5,855 nt of DNA from Chthoniobacterales bacterium. GTDB taxonomy: Bacteria; Verrucomicrobiota; Verrucomicrobiia; Chthoniobacterales; UBA10450. The notes under the pieces are model-generated. The model had not been told where the DNA came from. It saw nothing but the letters and a program-made list of their open reading frames with translations, and ran no database searches. Where the stretch lies: the NCBI GenBank assembly GCA_013697365.1, contig JACCXA010000263.1:1-5855 (forward strand). The letters run 5' to 3'. How positions within the stretch are numbered: position 1 is the first letter of the stretch; the number at the start of each line of letters is the position of its first letter. Both the position numbers and the translations under genes were made by a program. Below are positions 1 to 5,855 of this stretch, piece after piece.

Positions 1-1
1 A

Positions 2-127
2 GAAAAGTCGACCAGGAGAGGTAAAAAGCGGGGCGGCATAACAGCCGCGGGGCGACGGCGGCTGGCGGAAGCCATGAGAGCGCGCTGGGCGGAACGGCGT
101 AAAGCAGCGGGTGCGAAAAGCAAGTAG
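2..127 (+). CDS. C-terminal fragment of a basic protein of unknown function (5' end outside window)
   Basis: A plus-strand frame is open from the left edge to a TAG at 125-127 and gives the last 41 residues of a protein whose start lies outside the window. The fragment is strongly basic (about one third Lys/Arg). It opens with a Lys/Arg/Gly-rich linker (STRRGKKRGG) and continues into a predicted amphipathic helix around GRRRLAEAMRARWAERR, ending AAGAKSK. From general knowledge, tails of the form 'S/T-x-x-G-R-x-R-hydrophobic ... RWA' recur at the C-terminus of many soil-bacterial proteins of unknown function and may bind nucleic acid; that role is inference. A convincing intrinsic terminator begins 38 nt after the stop on the same strand, which supports a real gene end here. 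The gene is convergent with the AKR genes. With so few residues a chance open frame is possible, and I cannot name the family. Confidence 0.55.
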   Translation, partial: EKSTRRGKKRGGITAAGRRRLAEAMRARWAERRKAAGAKSK

Positions 128-165
128 CCGCGAGTTTAAGACTGGATCAGTCATCAACCAACGGA

Positions 166-195
166 GAGGCGGCTTTCGAGCCGCCTCCTTGTTTT
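166..195 (+). terminator. Rho-independent terminator of the plus-strand gene
   Basis: A perfect 9-bp inverted repeat has arms GAGGCGGCT (166-174) and AGCCGCCTC (179-187) around a TTCG tetraloop (175-178). It is followed by CTTGTTTT (188-195), a moderately U-rich tract on the plus strand. The stem is very GC-rich and lies 38 nt after the TAG of the plus-strand fragment, so it most likely ends that transcript. Read on the minus strand, the stem is followed by a sequence with only scattered T (ctccgttggttg). It is therefore a poorer terminator for the AKR genes, although the stem could still protect their 3' end or block read-through in this convergent gap. Confidence 0.85.
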
Positions 196-232
196 GTCCG
201 TCGGCGCAGGCGGCGTCGCAGCCCCCTCCCAG

Positions 233-1222
233 TTAGAGATTGACCATCTTCATCATGCCTTCGCCATAGCGCGGCCCGGAGAAAGCAGTCCTAGGTGCGA
301 CCTTCTCGATCGCGGCAAGATCATCACTCGTTAGGTTTACGTCCAGGGCGCCGACGTTATCCTGCAAGTAGCGACGGCGTTTCGTGCCGGGAATAGGAAC
401 AATGTCCTCGCCTTGGGCCAAAACCCAGGCCAGAGCCAGCTGTGCTGGTGAGCAATGTTTCGCCTGCGCAATTTCCGCGACGCGCTGCACGAGGTCGAGA
501 TTGCGCTGGAAGTTTTCGCCCAGGAACCGGGGCGAGCCGCGGCGATAGTCGCCTTCTTCCAGATCCTCGAACCGCTGAATCTGTCCGGTAAGGAACCCGC
601 GCCCCAGCGGGCTAAATGGAACAAAGGCAATCCCAAGTTCGCGGCAGGTCTGCAAAACACCATCCTCGGGATCGCGGGTCCAGAGCGAGTATTCGGACTG
701 CACTGCCGTGATCGGATGAGTCGCATGCGCGCGCCGAATCGTCTCCGCGCCGGCTTCCGATAAAGCCAGGAAGCGCACCTTGCCCTCGCGAACCAGATCA
801 GCCATCGCTCCGACAGTCTCTTCGATCGGAGTTTCCGGATCGACCCGGTGGAGATAGTAAAGATCGATGACGTCCACCTCCAGTCGACGAAGACTGGCTT
901 CACAAGCCTGACGAACGTAGACCGGCTTCCCGTTGACTTCGTTGAACTGAGGCTTTCCGGAGTCCCGTGTCAGGCCGAACTTCGTCGCGAGGACAATCTG
1001 TTCCCGGTGGCCTCTCAGAGTGCGACCGAGCAGTTCTTCATTTGTATGGGGCCCGTAGACATCGGCCGTGTCGAAGAAAGTGATGCCGAGCTCAAGGGCG
1101 CGATGGATGGTAGCGATCGATTCCGCTTCGTCCCGGCCTCCATAGACGTCGGACATGCCCATGCAGCCGAGCCCGAGAGCCGAAACAACTGGGCCCCCGC
1201 GGCCAAGCTTTCGTTGCCTCAC
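233..1222 (-). CDS. Aldo/keto reductase, AKR13/YakC-like
   Basis: This is a 329-residue NADP(H)-dependent oxidoreductase of the aldo/keto reductase superfamily, a soluble TIM barrel that reduces aldehydes or ketones; the actual substrate is unknown. The N-terminus RQRKLGRGG, GLGCMGMSDVYGG and the tetrad Asp51, Tyr56, Lys81 and His125 (in FFDTADVYG, ATKFG and YYLHR) are all present. So are the cofactor-site stretches FSPLGRGFLTG (about 203-213) and IPGTKRRRYLQDN (277-289), which resemble AKR13 enzymes. Length is normal for the family. I chose the GTG at 1222 because homology begins there. The reading frame stays open upstream to a TTG at 1333, but those 37 residues (rich in Gly, Ser and Arg) are just the out-of-frame 3' end of the neighbouring AKR gene. 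The GTG overlaps that gene's TGA as GTGA and has no clear Shine-Dalgarno, so translation is probably coupled. The stop is TAA. Confidence 0.95.
   Translation of the reverse strand: MRQRKLGRGGPVVSALGLGCMGMSDVYGGRDEAESIATIHRALELGITFFDTADVYGPHTNEELLGRTLRGHREQIVLATKFGLTRDSGKPQFNEVNGKPVYVRQACEASLRRLEVDVIDLYYLHRVDPETPIEETVGAMADLVREGKVRFLALSEAGAETIRRAHATHPITAVQSEYSLWTRDPEDGVLQTCRELGIAFVPFSPLGRGFLTGQIQRFEDLEEGDYRRGSPRFLGENFQRNLDLVQRVAEIAQAKHCSPAQLALAWVLAQGEDIVPIPGTKRRRYLQDNVGALDVNLTSDDLAAIEKVAPRTAFSGPRYGEGMMKMVNL
1219..1222 (-). other. GTGA stop/start overlap coupling the two AKR genes
   Basis: On the minus strand the four bases GTGA hold the GTG start of the downstream AKR (1222-1220) and the TGA stop of the upstream AKR (1221-1219). 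The 20 or so bases before the GTG (ending ctgggtcggccagac) contain no recognisable Shine-Dalgarno. Known GTGA/ATGA junctions usually work by termination-reinitiation, so the downstream enzyme is probably made only when the upstream one is translated. Confidence 0.85.
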
Positions 1223-2118
1223 GTCTGGCCGACCCAGGTAGAAGGCGCGAGATCGTCCCAGCGTTCCCGAATCCCTTCGAACTCCGCTTCTGCCAGAGGG
1301 CCAGCTTCCAGGCTGCGGGCATTCTCCTGCCAACGTTCCGGCTTGGTGGTCCCTACAATGGCAGTGTGGACGCCCGGCACACTGAGGGTGAAGCGCAGCG
1401 CGTGCGCGATGGATTGTTCAAGAGGCCGACAGCGCAGGAAGTCGTAGTTCAACATGCGCAGGCGATCCCAGTAGGGGTGTTGATACGAATCGATCGGCTT
1501 GTGCCCGGTCTTCCAGGCTGCGTTGGCGATGGGCCGCTTGGCGATCACGCCCACATTGCGCTCGCGGGCGAGTGGGATAGTCAGTTCGAGCGGCTCCTGG
1601 TCGGCGATGTTAATGGAAGTTTGCAAGGTATCGAACGCTCCAGACTGGACGGCGAACTTCGCCGGCAGGCTGTCACCGCTGTAGCCGATGTAGCGCACAT
1701 GGCCGCGTTCCCGGGCTGTCTGGAGCGCAGCGATAACGTCCCCTTTTCGCAGGACCGCTTCAGAACAGCTATGCAGCTGAATCAAATCGAGACGATCGGT
1801 CTGGAGACGGCGCAAACTTCGTTCGATGCTCTCCAGGATGGACGCGGTCGACCAATCTTCGCTGCCCAGACCCCGGGGATGCCCTACTTTCGAGAAGAGA
1901 TAGAATTCGCTCCGGCGATGATTGACTGTCCGGCCGATAAGTTCCTCGCTGCCTTCGTAGCATTCGGCGGTATCGATGACGTTGAGACCGGCATCGAGCG
2001 CGCTGTTGAGCAAAGTTTCCACCGTCTCCGCGCTGACATTTTCATACCCGATCTCGGAGCCCCCAAAACCGAGGACGGAAACCTCCATGTCTGTTTTTCC
2101 CAGCTGTCGCTTCTCCAT
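1219..2118 (-). CDS. Aldo/keto reductase (second subfamily)
   Basis: This is a predicted 299-residue NAD(P)H-dependent oxidoreductase of the aldo/keto reductase superfamily; the substrate is unknown. It begins MEKRQLGKTDMEVSVLGFGG, the usual first strand of these barrels. It carries the tetrad Asp49, Tyr54, Lys77 and His116, seen in NVIDTAECY, FSKVG and IQLHS. The late cofactor motif AIVGTTKPERWQEN (about 253-266) replaces the IPGTKRR type of its neighbour, so the two are distant paralogues and not a recent duplication. The start is uncertain. ATG at 2118 matches where family homology begins. A GTG in frame at 2154 would add 12 residues, has GGGG five bases upstream, and would shorten the gap to purM from 53 to 17 nt. 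The gene follows purM on the same strand with no terminator between, and overlaps the next AKR by 4 nt, which suggests cotranscription with the pur genes. Confidence 0.94.
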   Translation of the reverse strand: MEKRQLGKTDMEVSVLGFGGSEIGYENVSAETVETLLNSALDAGLNVIDTAECYEGSEELIGRTVNHRRSEFYLFSKVGHPRGLGSEDWSTASILESIERSLRRLQTDRLDLIQLHSCSEAVLRKGDVIAALQTARERGHVRYIGYSGDSLPAKFAVQSGAFDTLQTSINIADQEPLELTIPLARERNVGVIAKRPIANAAWKTGHKPIDSYQHPYWDRLRMLNYDFLRCRPLEQSIAHALRFTLSVPGVHTAIVGTTKPERWQENARSLEAGPLAEAEFEGIRERWDDLAPSTWVGQT

Positions 2119-2159
2119 GGGATGGAGAGTAGGACTGACTTTCGGCGTTGTCACGGATA

Positions 2160-2180
2160 CCCCGAGCCGCGCTAGCGGGG
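2160..2180 (-). promoter_or_regulatory. Hairpin spanning the purM stop codon, before the AKR gene
   Basis: On the minus strand CCCCG (2180-2176) can pair with CGGGG (2164-2160). After a 2-nt bulge, AGC (2173... shifted within 2175-2171) can pair with GCT (2167-2165) around a GCG loop. The purM TAG stop (2174-2172) lies inside the structure, and CGGGG ends five bases before the alternative GTG start (2154) of the AKR gene. No U-tract follows, so it is not an intrinsic terminator. A possible role is to hide the AKR initiation region until a ribosome finishing purM opens the stem. This is inference; GC-rich sequence forms such short stems by chance. Confidence 0.35.
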
Positions 2181-3206
2181 GCCACGTCCGATCAATCGCG
2201 TCACGCCGGTCCCGTCTTCGATCCGGCCGATGACTTTTGCGCGCAGAGCCGCTCGAAGGCGTTCGCTCTCTTTCGCCGCGACGATGGCCACCATCCCAAT
2301 GCCCATGTTGAAGACCTGGAACATTTCTTCGCGCGGAACTCCGCCGTTCTCCGCCAAAATCTCGAAGAGGGCGGGCACCCGCCAGCTCATGGTATCAATG
2401 ACGGCGTCGCAGTTCGTCGGCAGAACGCGCGGCGGGTTGTCGATCAAGCCGCCGCCGGTGATGTGCGCGAGGCCATGGATTTTCTCGACCGGAACCTTGT
2501 CGAGAAGCGGCTGATAATTCACGTGCGTGCGCAGAAGCTCTTCGCCTAACGACTTTCTTAGGCCCGGGAGTCTGGCACCCAGCTTCAGCCGCATCTTCTC
2601 CAGCAGGATTTTTCGCGCGAGCGAGTAGCCGTTCGTGTGCAATCCGTTCGAGGCCATTCCCAAAATGAGGTCGCCGCGTCGGATGCGACTCCCGTCGATC
2701 ATGCGCTTGCGATCCACAACCCCGACGATGCAGCCCGCGAGATCGTATTCACCTTTGCGATACATGCCCGGCATCTGCGCGGTCTCGCCTCCGATCAAAG
2801 CGCACTTCCCGGCATGACAGGCCTTCGTAAAACCGGCCAGAATCTGATCGAAGACGGGCGGATCGAGTCGTTCTGCGCCGATGTAATCAAGAAAAAAGAG
2901 CGGACGCGCGCCCAGGACTGCGATGTCGTTGATGCAGTGATTCACGAGATCGGCTCCGACCGTGTCGTGGCGCTTGAGCGCGAAGGCGATCTTCAGCTTT
3001 GTGCCGACGCCATCGACACTCGCGACCAGGACCGGCTCGCGCACGCCGGTGAAGTTTGGGGCGAACAAGCCGCCGAAGCCGCCGATCTTGCCGAGAACCT
3101 CCGGGCCATGCGTGCTTTTCACACGCGCCTGGATCTTTTTCTTTACGAAATTCCCGAGATCAACATCGACGCCCGCGCGCGCGTACGCTTTTCGTTTTGT
3201 GGCCAC
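2172..3206 (-). CDS. purM: Phosphoribosylformylglycinamidine cyclo-ligase (AIR synthetase)
   Basis: PurM catalyses step 5 of de novo purine synthesis: formylglycinamidine ribonucleotide (FGAM) plus ATP gives aminoimidazole ribonucleotide (AIR), in the cytoplasm as a homodimer. The 344-residue protein is normal length and shows the family landmarks in order: GGFGGLFA (42-49), DGVGTKLK (65-72), HCINDI (90-95), GGETAQMPGMY (139-149), NGLHTNGYSLAR (177-188), HITGGGLIDNPPRVLP (238-253) and FNMGIGM (289-295). These cover the Gly-rich nucleotide-binding and dimer-core segments of the PurM/PurL ATP-binding superfamily. The start is a GTG at 3206 with GGAG five bases upstream; no in-frame upstream alternative fits the 18-nt gap to purF. 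The stop is TAG. Its substrate is the product of PurL, encoded two genes upstream, so the cluster order follows the pathway. Confidence 0.99.
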   Translation of the reverse strand: MATKRKAYARAGVDVDLGNFVKKKIQARVKSTHGPEVLGKIGGFGGLFAPNFTGVREPVLVASVDGVGTKLKIAFALKRHDTVGADLVNHCINDIAVLGARPLFFLDYIGAERLDPPVFDQILAGFTKACHAGKCALIGGETAQMPGMYRKGEYDLAGCIVGVVDRKRMIDGSRIRRGDLILGMASNGLHTNGYSLARKILLEKMRLKLGARLPGLRKSLGEELLRTHVNYQPLLDKVPVEKIHGLAHITGGGLIDNPPRVLPTNCDAVIDTMSWRVPALFEILAENGGVPREEMFQVFNMGIGMVAIVAAKESERLRAALRAKVIGRIEDGTGVTRLIGRGPR

Positions 3207-3211
3207 GAGAA

Positions 3212-3215
3212 CTCC
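3212..3215 (-). promoter_or_regulatory. Shine-Dalgarno of purM
   Basis: On the minus strand GGAG (within GGCGGAG) lies five bases before the GTG at 3206, in the 18-nt gap after the purF TAG. It decides the GTG start for purM and shows that this organism uses Shine-Dalgarno initiation at least here. Confidence 0.75.
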
Positions 3216-3224
3216 GCCGATCGC

Positions 3225-4721
3225 CTACTGCAGATCCGCGAAGAGCGTTGGATGGGCTTCTTCCTGCGAAAGCGCCTTCGATCGCCCTTCACGCTTTTCC
3301 ATGATGAACTTGTCCAGCTTCGGATCGACCGGCAGCGGATAGTCCCCTGTGAAACAGGCGAGGCAGAACTCGCTCATCGGTTTGCCTGTGGCGCGGACCA
3401 TCCCGGCTACGTCGAGATACCCCAGGCTGTCGACGCCGAGGTATTCGCAGATTTTCTCCATCGAAAGCTGGTTCGCGATCAACTTCTCCGGATCCGGGAA
3501 ATCGATGCCGTAATGACAAGCGAACCGATGCGGCGGACAGCTCACGCGCATGTGAACTTCTTTTGCGCCGGCCTCGCGCAGGTTGACCACGCGCGCCCGG
3601 GCCGTCGTGCCGCGGACAATCGAGTCATCGACGACCACCACGCGTTTTCCTTCCACCGCTTCCTTGATCAGGTTCAACTTCACGCGCACATCGAAGTCGC
3701 GGATCAGCTGGCTCGGTTGGAGAAAGGTGCGCCCGATATAGTGATTGCGCACGAAGGCGTGTTCGTAGGGAATATTCAGCTCCTGGGCAAAACCAAGCGC
3801 CGCGTAATTCCCGGAATCGGGCACCGGCACCACGATATCGGCTTCGACCGGATAGCGTCGCGCCAGCTCACGTCCCATTTCCGTCCGGACCTTGGCGACA
3901 TTGATCCCGCCAATGATGCTGTCGGGCCGCGAAAAATAGACGTATTCGAACATGCAAAACGCCTGTTTCTCATCCCGGAACGGCCACTCGGAGCGAATGC
4001 CATCTTCACTAATAATCACCACTTCGCCGGGCTCGATCTCCCGAATGAAATCCGCGTGGACGAGATCGAAAGCACAGGTTTCAGAAGCGATGATATAAGC
4101 ACCGTCGAGCTTGCCGAGAACTAGCGGCCGGAAGCCGAACGGATCTCGCACCGCCACGATCTCGCGCTCGCTCATGATGATGAGACTGAACGCGCCTTCC
4201 AGCCGCCGCAGCACGCTGAGGGCGCTGCCGCCGTTGCTCAGCGGTTGCGCGAGGAGATGCGGAATGATCTCGCTGTCGGCCGTGGTCTGGAAGATGGAAC
4301 CTTTACGTTCCAGCTCGTCGCGTAGGACAGCGGCATTGATCAGGTTGCCGTTGTGGGCGACCGCGATCTGGCCGCGGAAGCAATCGACCACGAAGGGCTG
4401 CGCATTCTTTAATGTGCTTGAGCCGGTAGTCGAGTAGCGCGAGTGACCCACTGCGCGCGTGCCTTTGAGCTGCTCGAGTTCCGCCGCGCCGAAGACCTGC
4501 GAGACCAGCCCCATATCCCGGTGCATCTGAAAGGACGAACCGCCGCCGTTGCTCGTCACGATGCCCGCGCTTTCCTGCCCCCGATGCTGGAGCGCGAAAA
4601 GCCCATAGTAAGTGAGCACAGCGGCATTCGGATGACCGAAGACCGCGAAGATGCCGCACTCGTGCTGCGGAAACATCTCTGAGTCCGGTTGCTCGACCCC
4701 ATTCAAGGCATCTTCAGACAT
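3225..4721 (-). CDS. purF: Amidophosphoribosyltransferase (glutamine PRPP amidotransferase), Fe-S type
   Basis: PurF catalyses the committed first step of purine synthesis: PRPP plus glutamine gives 5-phosphoribosylamine. From the ATG at 4721 it has 498 residues. The N-terminal class II glutaminase (Ntn hydrolase) domain has the nucleophile Cys22 in QHECGIFAVFG, implying cleavage of a 21-residue propeptide. It also has QHRGQESAGI, GHSRYSTTG (92-100) and HNGN (about 123-126). The C-terminal phosphoribosyltransferase domain has the PRPP loop VVVVDDSIVRGTT (361-373). Cys256 (CMFEYVYFSRPDS), Cys402 (CHYGID), Cys453 and Cys456 (CLACFTGDYP) match the four [4Fe-4S] ligands of the B. subtilis enzyme, a cluster E. 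coli PurF lacks. ATG 4721 is preferred. An in-frame GTG at 4739 would add six residues but has no Shine-Dalgarno, while GGAG lies 12 bases before the ATG. The stop is TAG, 18 nt before purM. In the family the enzyme is feedback-inhibited by purine nucleotides. Confidence 0.98.
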   Translation of the reverse strand: MSEDALNGVEQPDSEMFPQHECGIFAVFGHPNAAVLTYYGLFALQHRGQESAGIVTSNGGGSSFQMHRDMGLVSQVFGAAELEQLKGTRAVGHSRYSTTGSSTLKNAQPFVVDCFRGQIAVAHNGNLINAAVLRDELERKGSIFQTTADSEIIPHLLAQPLSNGGSALSVLRRLEGAFSLIIMSEREIVAVRDPFGFRPLVLGKLDGAYIIASETCAFDLVHADFIREIEPGEVVIISEDGIRSEWPFRDEKQAFCMFEYVYFSRPDSIIGGINVAKVRTEMGRELARRYPVEADIVVPVPDSGNYAALGFAQELNIPYEHAFVRNHYIGRTFLQPSQLIRDFDVRVKLNLIKEAVEGKRVVVVDDSIVRGTTARARVVNLREAGAKEVHMRVSCPPHRFACHYGIDFPDPEKLIANQLSMEKICEYLGVDSLGYLDVAGMVRATGKPMSEFCLACFTGDYPLPVDPKLDKFIMEKREGRSKALSQEEAHPTLFADLQ

Positions 4722-4733
4722 CGCATTGCAATA

Positions 4734-4737
4734 CTCC
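4734..4737 (-). promoter_or_regulatory. Possible distant Shine-Dalgarno of purF
   Basis: GGAG on the minus strand lies 12 bases before the ATG at 4721, further than the usual 5-9. It is the only purine-rich site in reach of that start, and the alternative GTG at 4739 directly precedes it, which argues against the GTG. Weak evidence only; initiation may also depend on ribosomes arriving from purL 63 nt upstream. Confidence 0.35.
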
Positions 4738-4784
4738 ACTATCGGCAGCGGCGTTCAATGAATGGTTCGGCATCTCCAGCCCAC

Positions 4785-5855
4785 CTACAGGCTCGGAATT
4801 CTTTGAGAGGGGGAGTCTCCCACGACGGCACGAGCGATGGCGTTAAACCAGGCGTCATATAGATCAGTGATAGACCAGCGATAACTCGCGTTTGGTAGAT
4901 CAATGCGTAATTCATCGCCGCCGACGGTACCAAGGCGGCAATAGGGCACAGCAGCCGCGCGAAGTCCCAGCTGGACATCATCAACATTCCCCGGGGCCAC
5001 CGAGAGAGCGATTCGGGATTGGGACTCGTTAAACAACGCGCAAGCTTCGAAATGGCCGCCGGCATGCCAGCGCAAACTGGAAACTTGCACGACCGCGCCG
5101 AGCAGGCCCGCCGGATTGAAGCAGGACTCCGCGAGCGCCACAGCCAGCCCGCCTTCCGAGCAATCATGCGCGCTCTTCACAAGACCCGCATGGATCAGTT
5201 CCCGCACGGCATTCTGCACCCGCTTCTCTCGCGCGAAATCCAGCCGCGGCGGCAATCCTGCCTTAAGTCCATGGCAGACCTTTAAAAAGCGCGAGGCTCC
5301 CAGCTCGTCGCCGATCTCCCCCACGAGAATAATCACGTCGCCCGCGTTCTTGAAGAACTGCGTGGTGATGTGCTCCTCGCGCTCAACCAGGCCGACCATG
5401 GCGACCGTCGGAGTTGGATCGACTACCCCCGTCGGGCTTTCATTATAGAGAGATACGTTCCCCCCGATGACCGGCGTCTCGAAAGCGCGGCAGGTTTCAG
5501 CAATCCCTTCGACCGCTTCCCGCAGCTGCCAGAAGTTTGCCGGCTTGTAGGGGTTTCCGAAGTTCAGGTTATCCGTCACTGCCAGCGGGGTGGCGCCGGA
5601 GCAGGTAAGGTTGCGCGCCGCTTCCGCAACGGCGATACGCCCGCCTTCGCGCGGATCGAGCGCGCAGTAGAGCGAATTGCAGTCCGTGGTCGCGGCGAGA
5701 ATCTTGTCGGCCGCGCGCACGCGGAAGACAGCGGCATCGGAACCCGGAAGAACGACGGTACCGGTGCGAACCATATGATCGTATTGCCGATAGACCCAGT
5801 TCTTCGATGCGATCGTCGGATCGGAAAGAAGCGCACGAAGCGCAACGTGGGCGTC
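4785..5855 (-). CDS. purL: Phosphoribosylformylglycinamidine synthase, C-terminal part (5' end outside window)
   Basis: PurL catalyses step 4 of purine synthesis: formylglycinamide ribonucleotide, ATP and ammonia (from glutamine) give FGAM. The frame is open from the right edge to TAG at 4787-4785 and gives 356 residues, roughly the second half of a small-type (about 740-residue) PurL. An ATG at 5774 is internal, not a start: the codons before it still encode PurL sequence (ASKNWVYRQYDHM). Landmarks, numbered from the first residue in the window, are ARNLTCSGA (about 80-88), TDNLNFGNP (94-102), IGGNVSLYNE (130-139), AHDCSEGGLAVALAE (229-243) and LFNESQSRI (274-282). These belong to the second pair of ATP-grasp-unrelated PurM-like domains. 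No glutaminase domain follows at the C-terminus, so the glutaminase is presumably a separate PurQ with PurS, encoded elsewhere. The C-terminus ends in a short, poorly conserved tail (about 15 residues after AIARAVVG). Confidence 0.97.
   Translation of the reverse strand, partial: DAHVALRALLSDPTIASKNWVYRQYDHMVRTGTVVLPGSDAAVFRVRAADKILAATTDCNSLYCALDPREGGRIAVAEAARNLTCSGATPLAVTDNLNFGNPYKPANFWQLREAVEGIAETCRAFETPVIGGNVSLYNESPTGVVDPTPTVAMVGLVEREEHITTQFFKNAGDVIILVGEIGDELGASRFLKVCHGLKAGLPPRLDFAREKRVQNAVRELIHAGLVKSAHDCSEGGLAVALAESCFNPAGLLGAVVQVSSLRWHAGGHFEACALFNESQSRIALSVAPGNVDDVQLGLRAAAVPYCRLGTVGGDELRIDLPNASYRWSITDLYDAWFNAIARAVVGDSPSQRIPSL

Noticed and set aside
140..152. Short inverted repeat GACTG-GAT-CAGTC upstream of the terminator
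   Set aside because: A 5-bp stem with a 3-nt loop is expected by chance and has no supporting context.
1223..1333. N-terminal extension of the downstream AKR from a TTG at 1333
   Set aside because: The 37 extra residues are low-complexity and match no AKR N-terminus. The region already encodes the C-terminus of the other AKR in another frame, and the GTG at 1222 sits at the family's usual start.
848..1447. A 199-codon plus-strand open frame across the AKR-AKR junction
   Set aside because: It is antisense to both AKR genes, has no recognisable motif and no ribosome site of note. It is a coding shadow.
1366..2175. A 269-codon plus-strand open frame antisense to the AKR gene behind purM
   Set aside because: It lies wholly opposite a well-supported AKR with an intact catalytic tetrad, and its translation shows no family features. 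It is a coding shadow.
2637..4124. A 495-codon plus-strand open frame antisense to purM and purF
   Set aside because: It runs opposite two certain genes with textbook motifs and crosses their junction. The translation has no recognisable domain. Long antisense frames are common in GC-rich coding DNA because the codon bias of the sense gene suppresses stops.
4725..4732. 8-bp palindrome ATTGCAAT just before the purF ATG, as a possible operator
   Set aside because: It is too short and has no second half-site. Known PurR boxes are longer and usually lie upstream of the operon promoter, not within it.
5774..5774. ATG at 5774 as the start of a free-standing 329-residue PurL-like gene
   Set aside because: The frame upstream to the window edge stays open and encodes conserved PurL sequence (NWVYRQYDHM just before the ATG), so the gene is simply cut by the window.

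Overview
This is a GC-rich bacterial window dominated by one minus-strand gene train. It reads, in transcription order from high to low coordinates: purL (3' part, running off the right edge), purF, purM, then two aldo/keto reductase (AKR) genes. A short plus-strand fragment at the left edge looks like the C-terminal tail of a gene entering from outside the window. It converges on the AKR end of the train and is followed by a good intrinsic terminator.

The purine genes encode steps 1 (PurF), 4 (PurL) and 5 (PurM) of de novo IMP synthesis. The order purL-purF-purM is the one known from Bacillus-type pur operons. PurF is of the B. subtilis kind, with a short propeptide before the catalytic Cys and four Cys matching the [4Fe-4S] ligands. 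Gaps are short (63 nt purL-purF, 18 nt purF-purM), there is a GGAG ribosome site in the purF-purM gap, and no terminator is visible between genes, so one transcript is likely. Its promoter must lie beyond position 5855.

Downstream of purM, where Bacillus-type operons carry purN, there are two AKR genes of different subfamilies. Both have the complete Asp-Tyr-Lys-His tetrad. The second starts at a GTG that overlaps the stop of the first by 4 nt (GTGA), so the two are probably translationally coupled. Their substrates cannot be read from sequence, and a link to purine metabolism is only positional.

The organism is probably a soil or environmental bacterium. The style of the proteins, frequent GTG starts and the basic C-terminal tail at the left edge would fit Verrucomicrobiota or Acidobacteriota, but this is an impression and not a demonstrated placement. 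I see no tRNA, rRNA, CRISPR, insertion sequence, phage or defence element, and no evidence of a new system. The most noteworthy points are the coupled AKR pair on the pur cluster, a hairpin across the purM stop codon, and the truncated basic protein on the plus strand.
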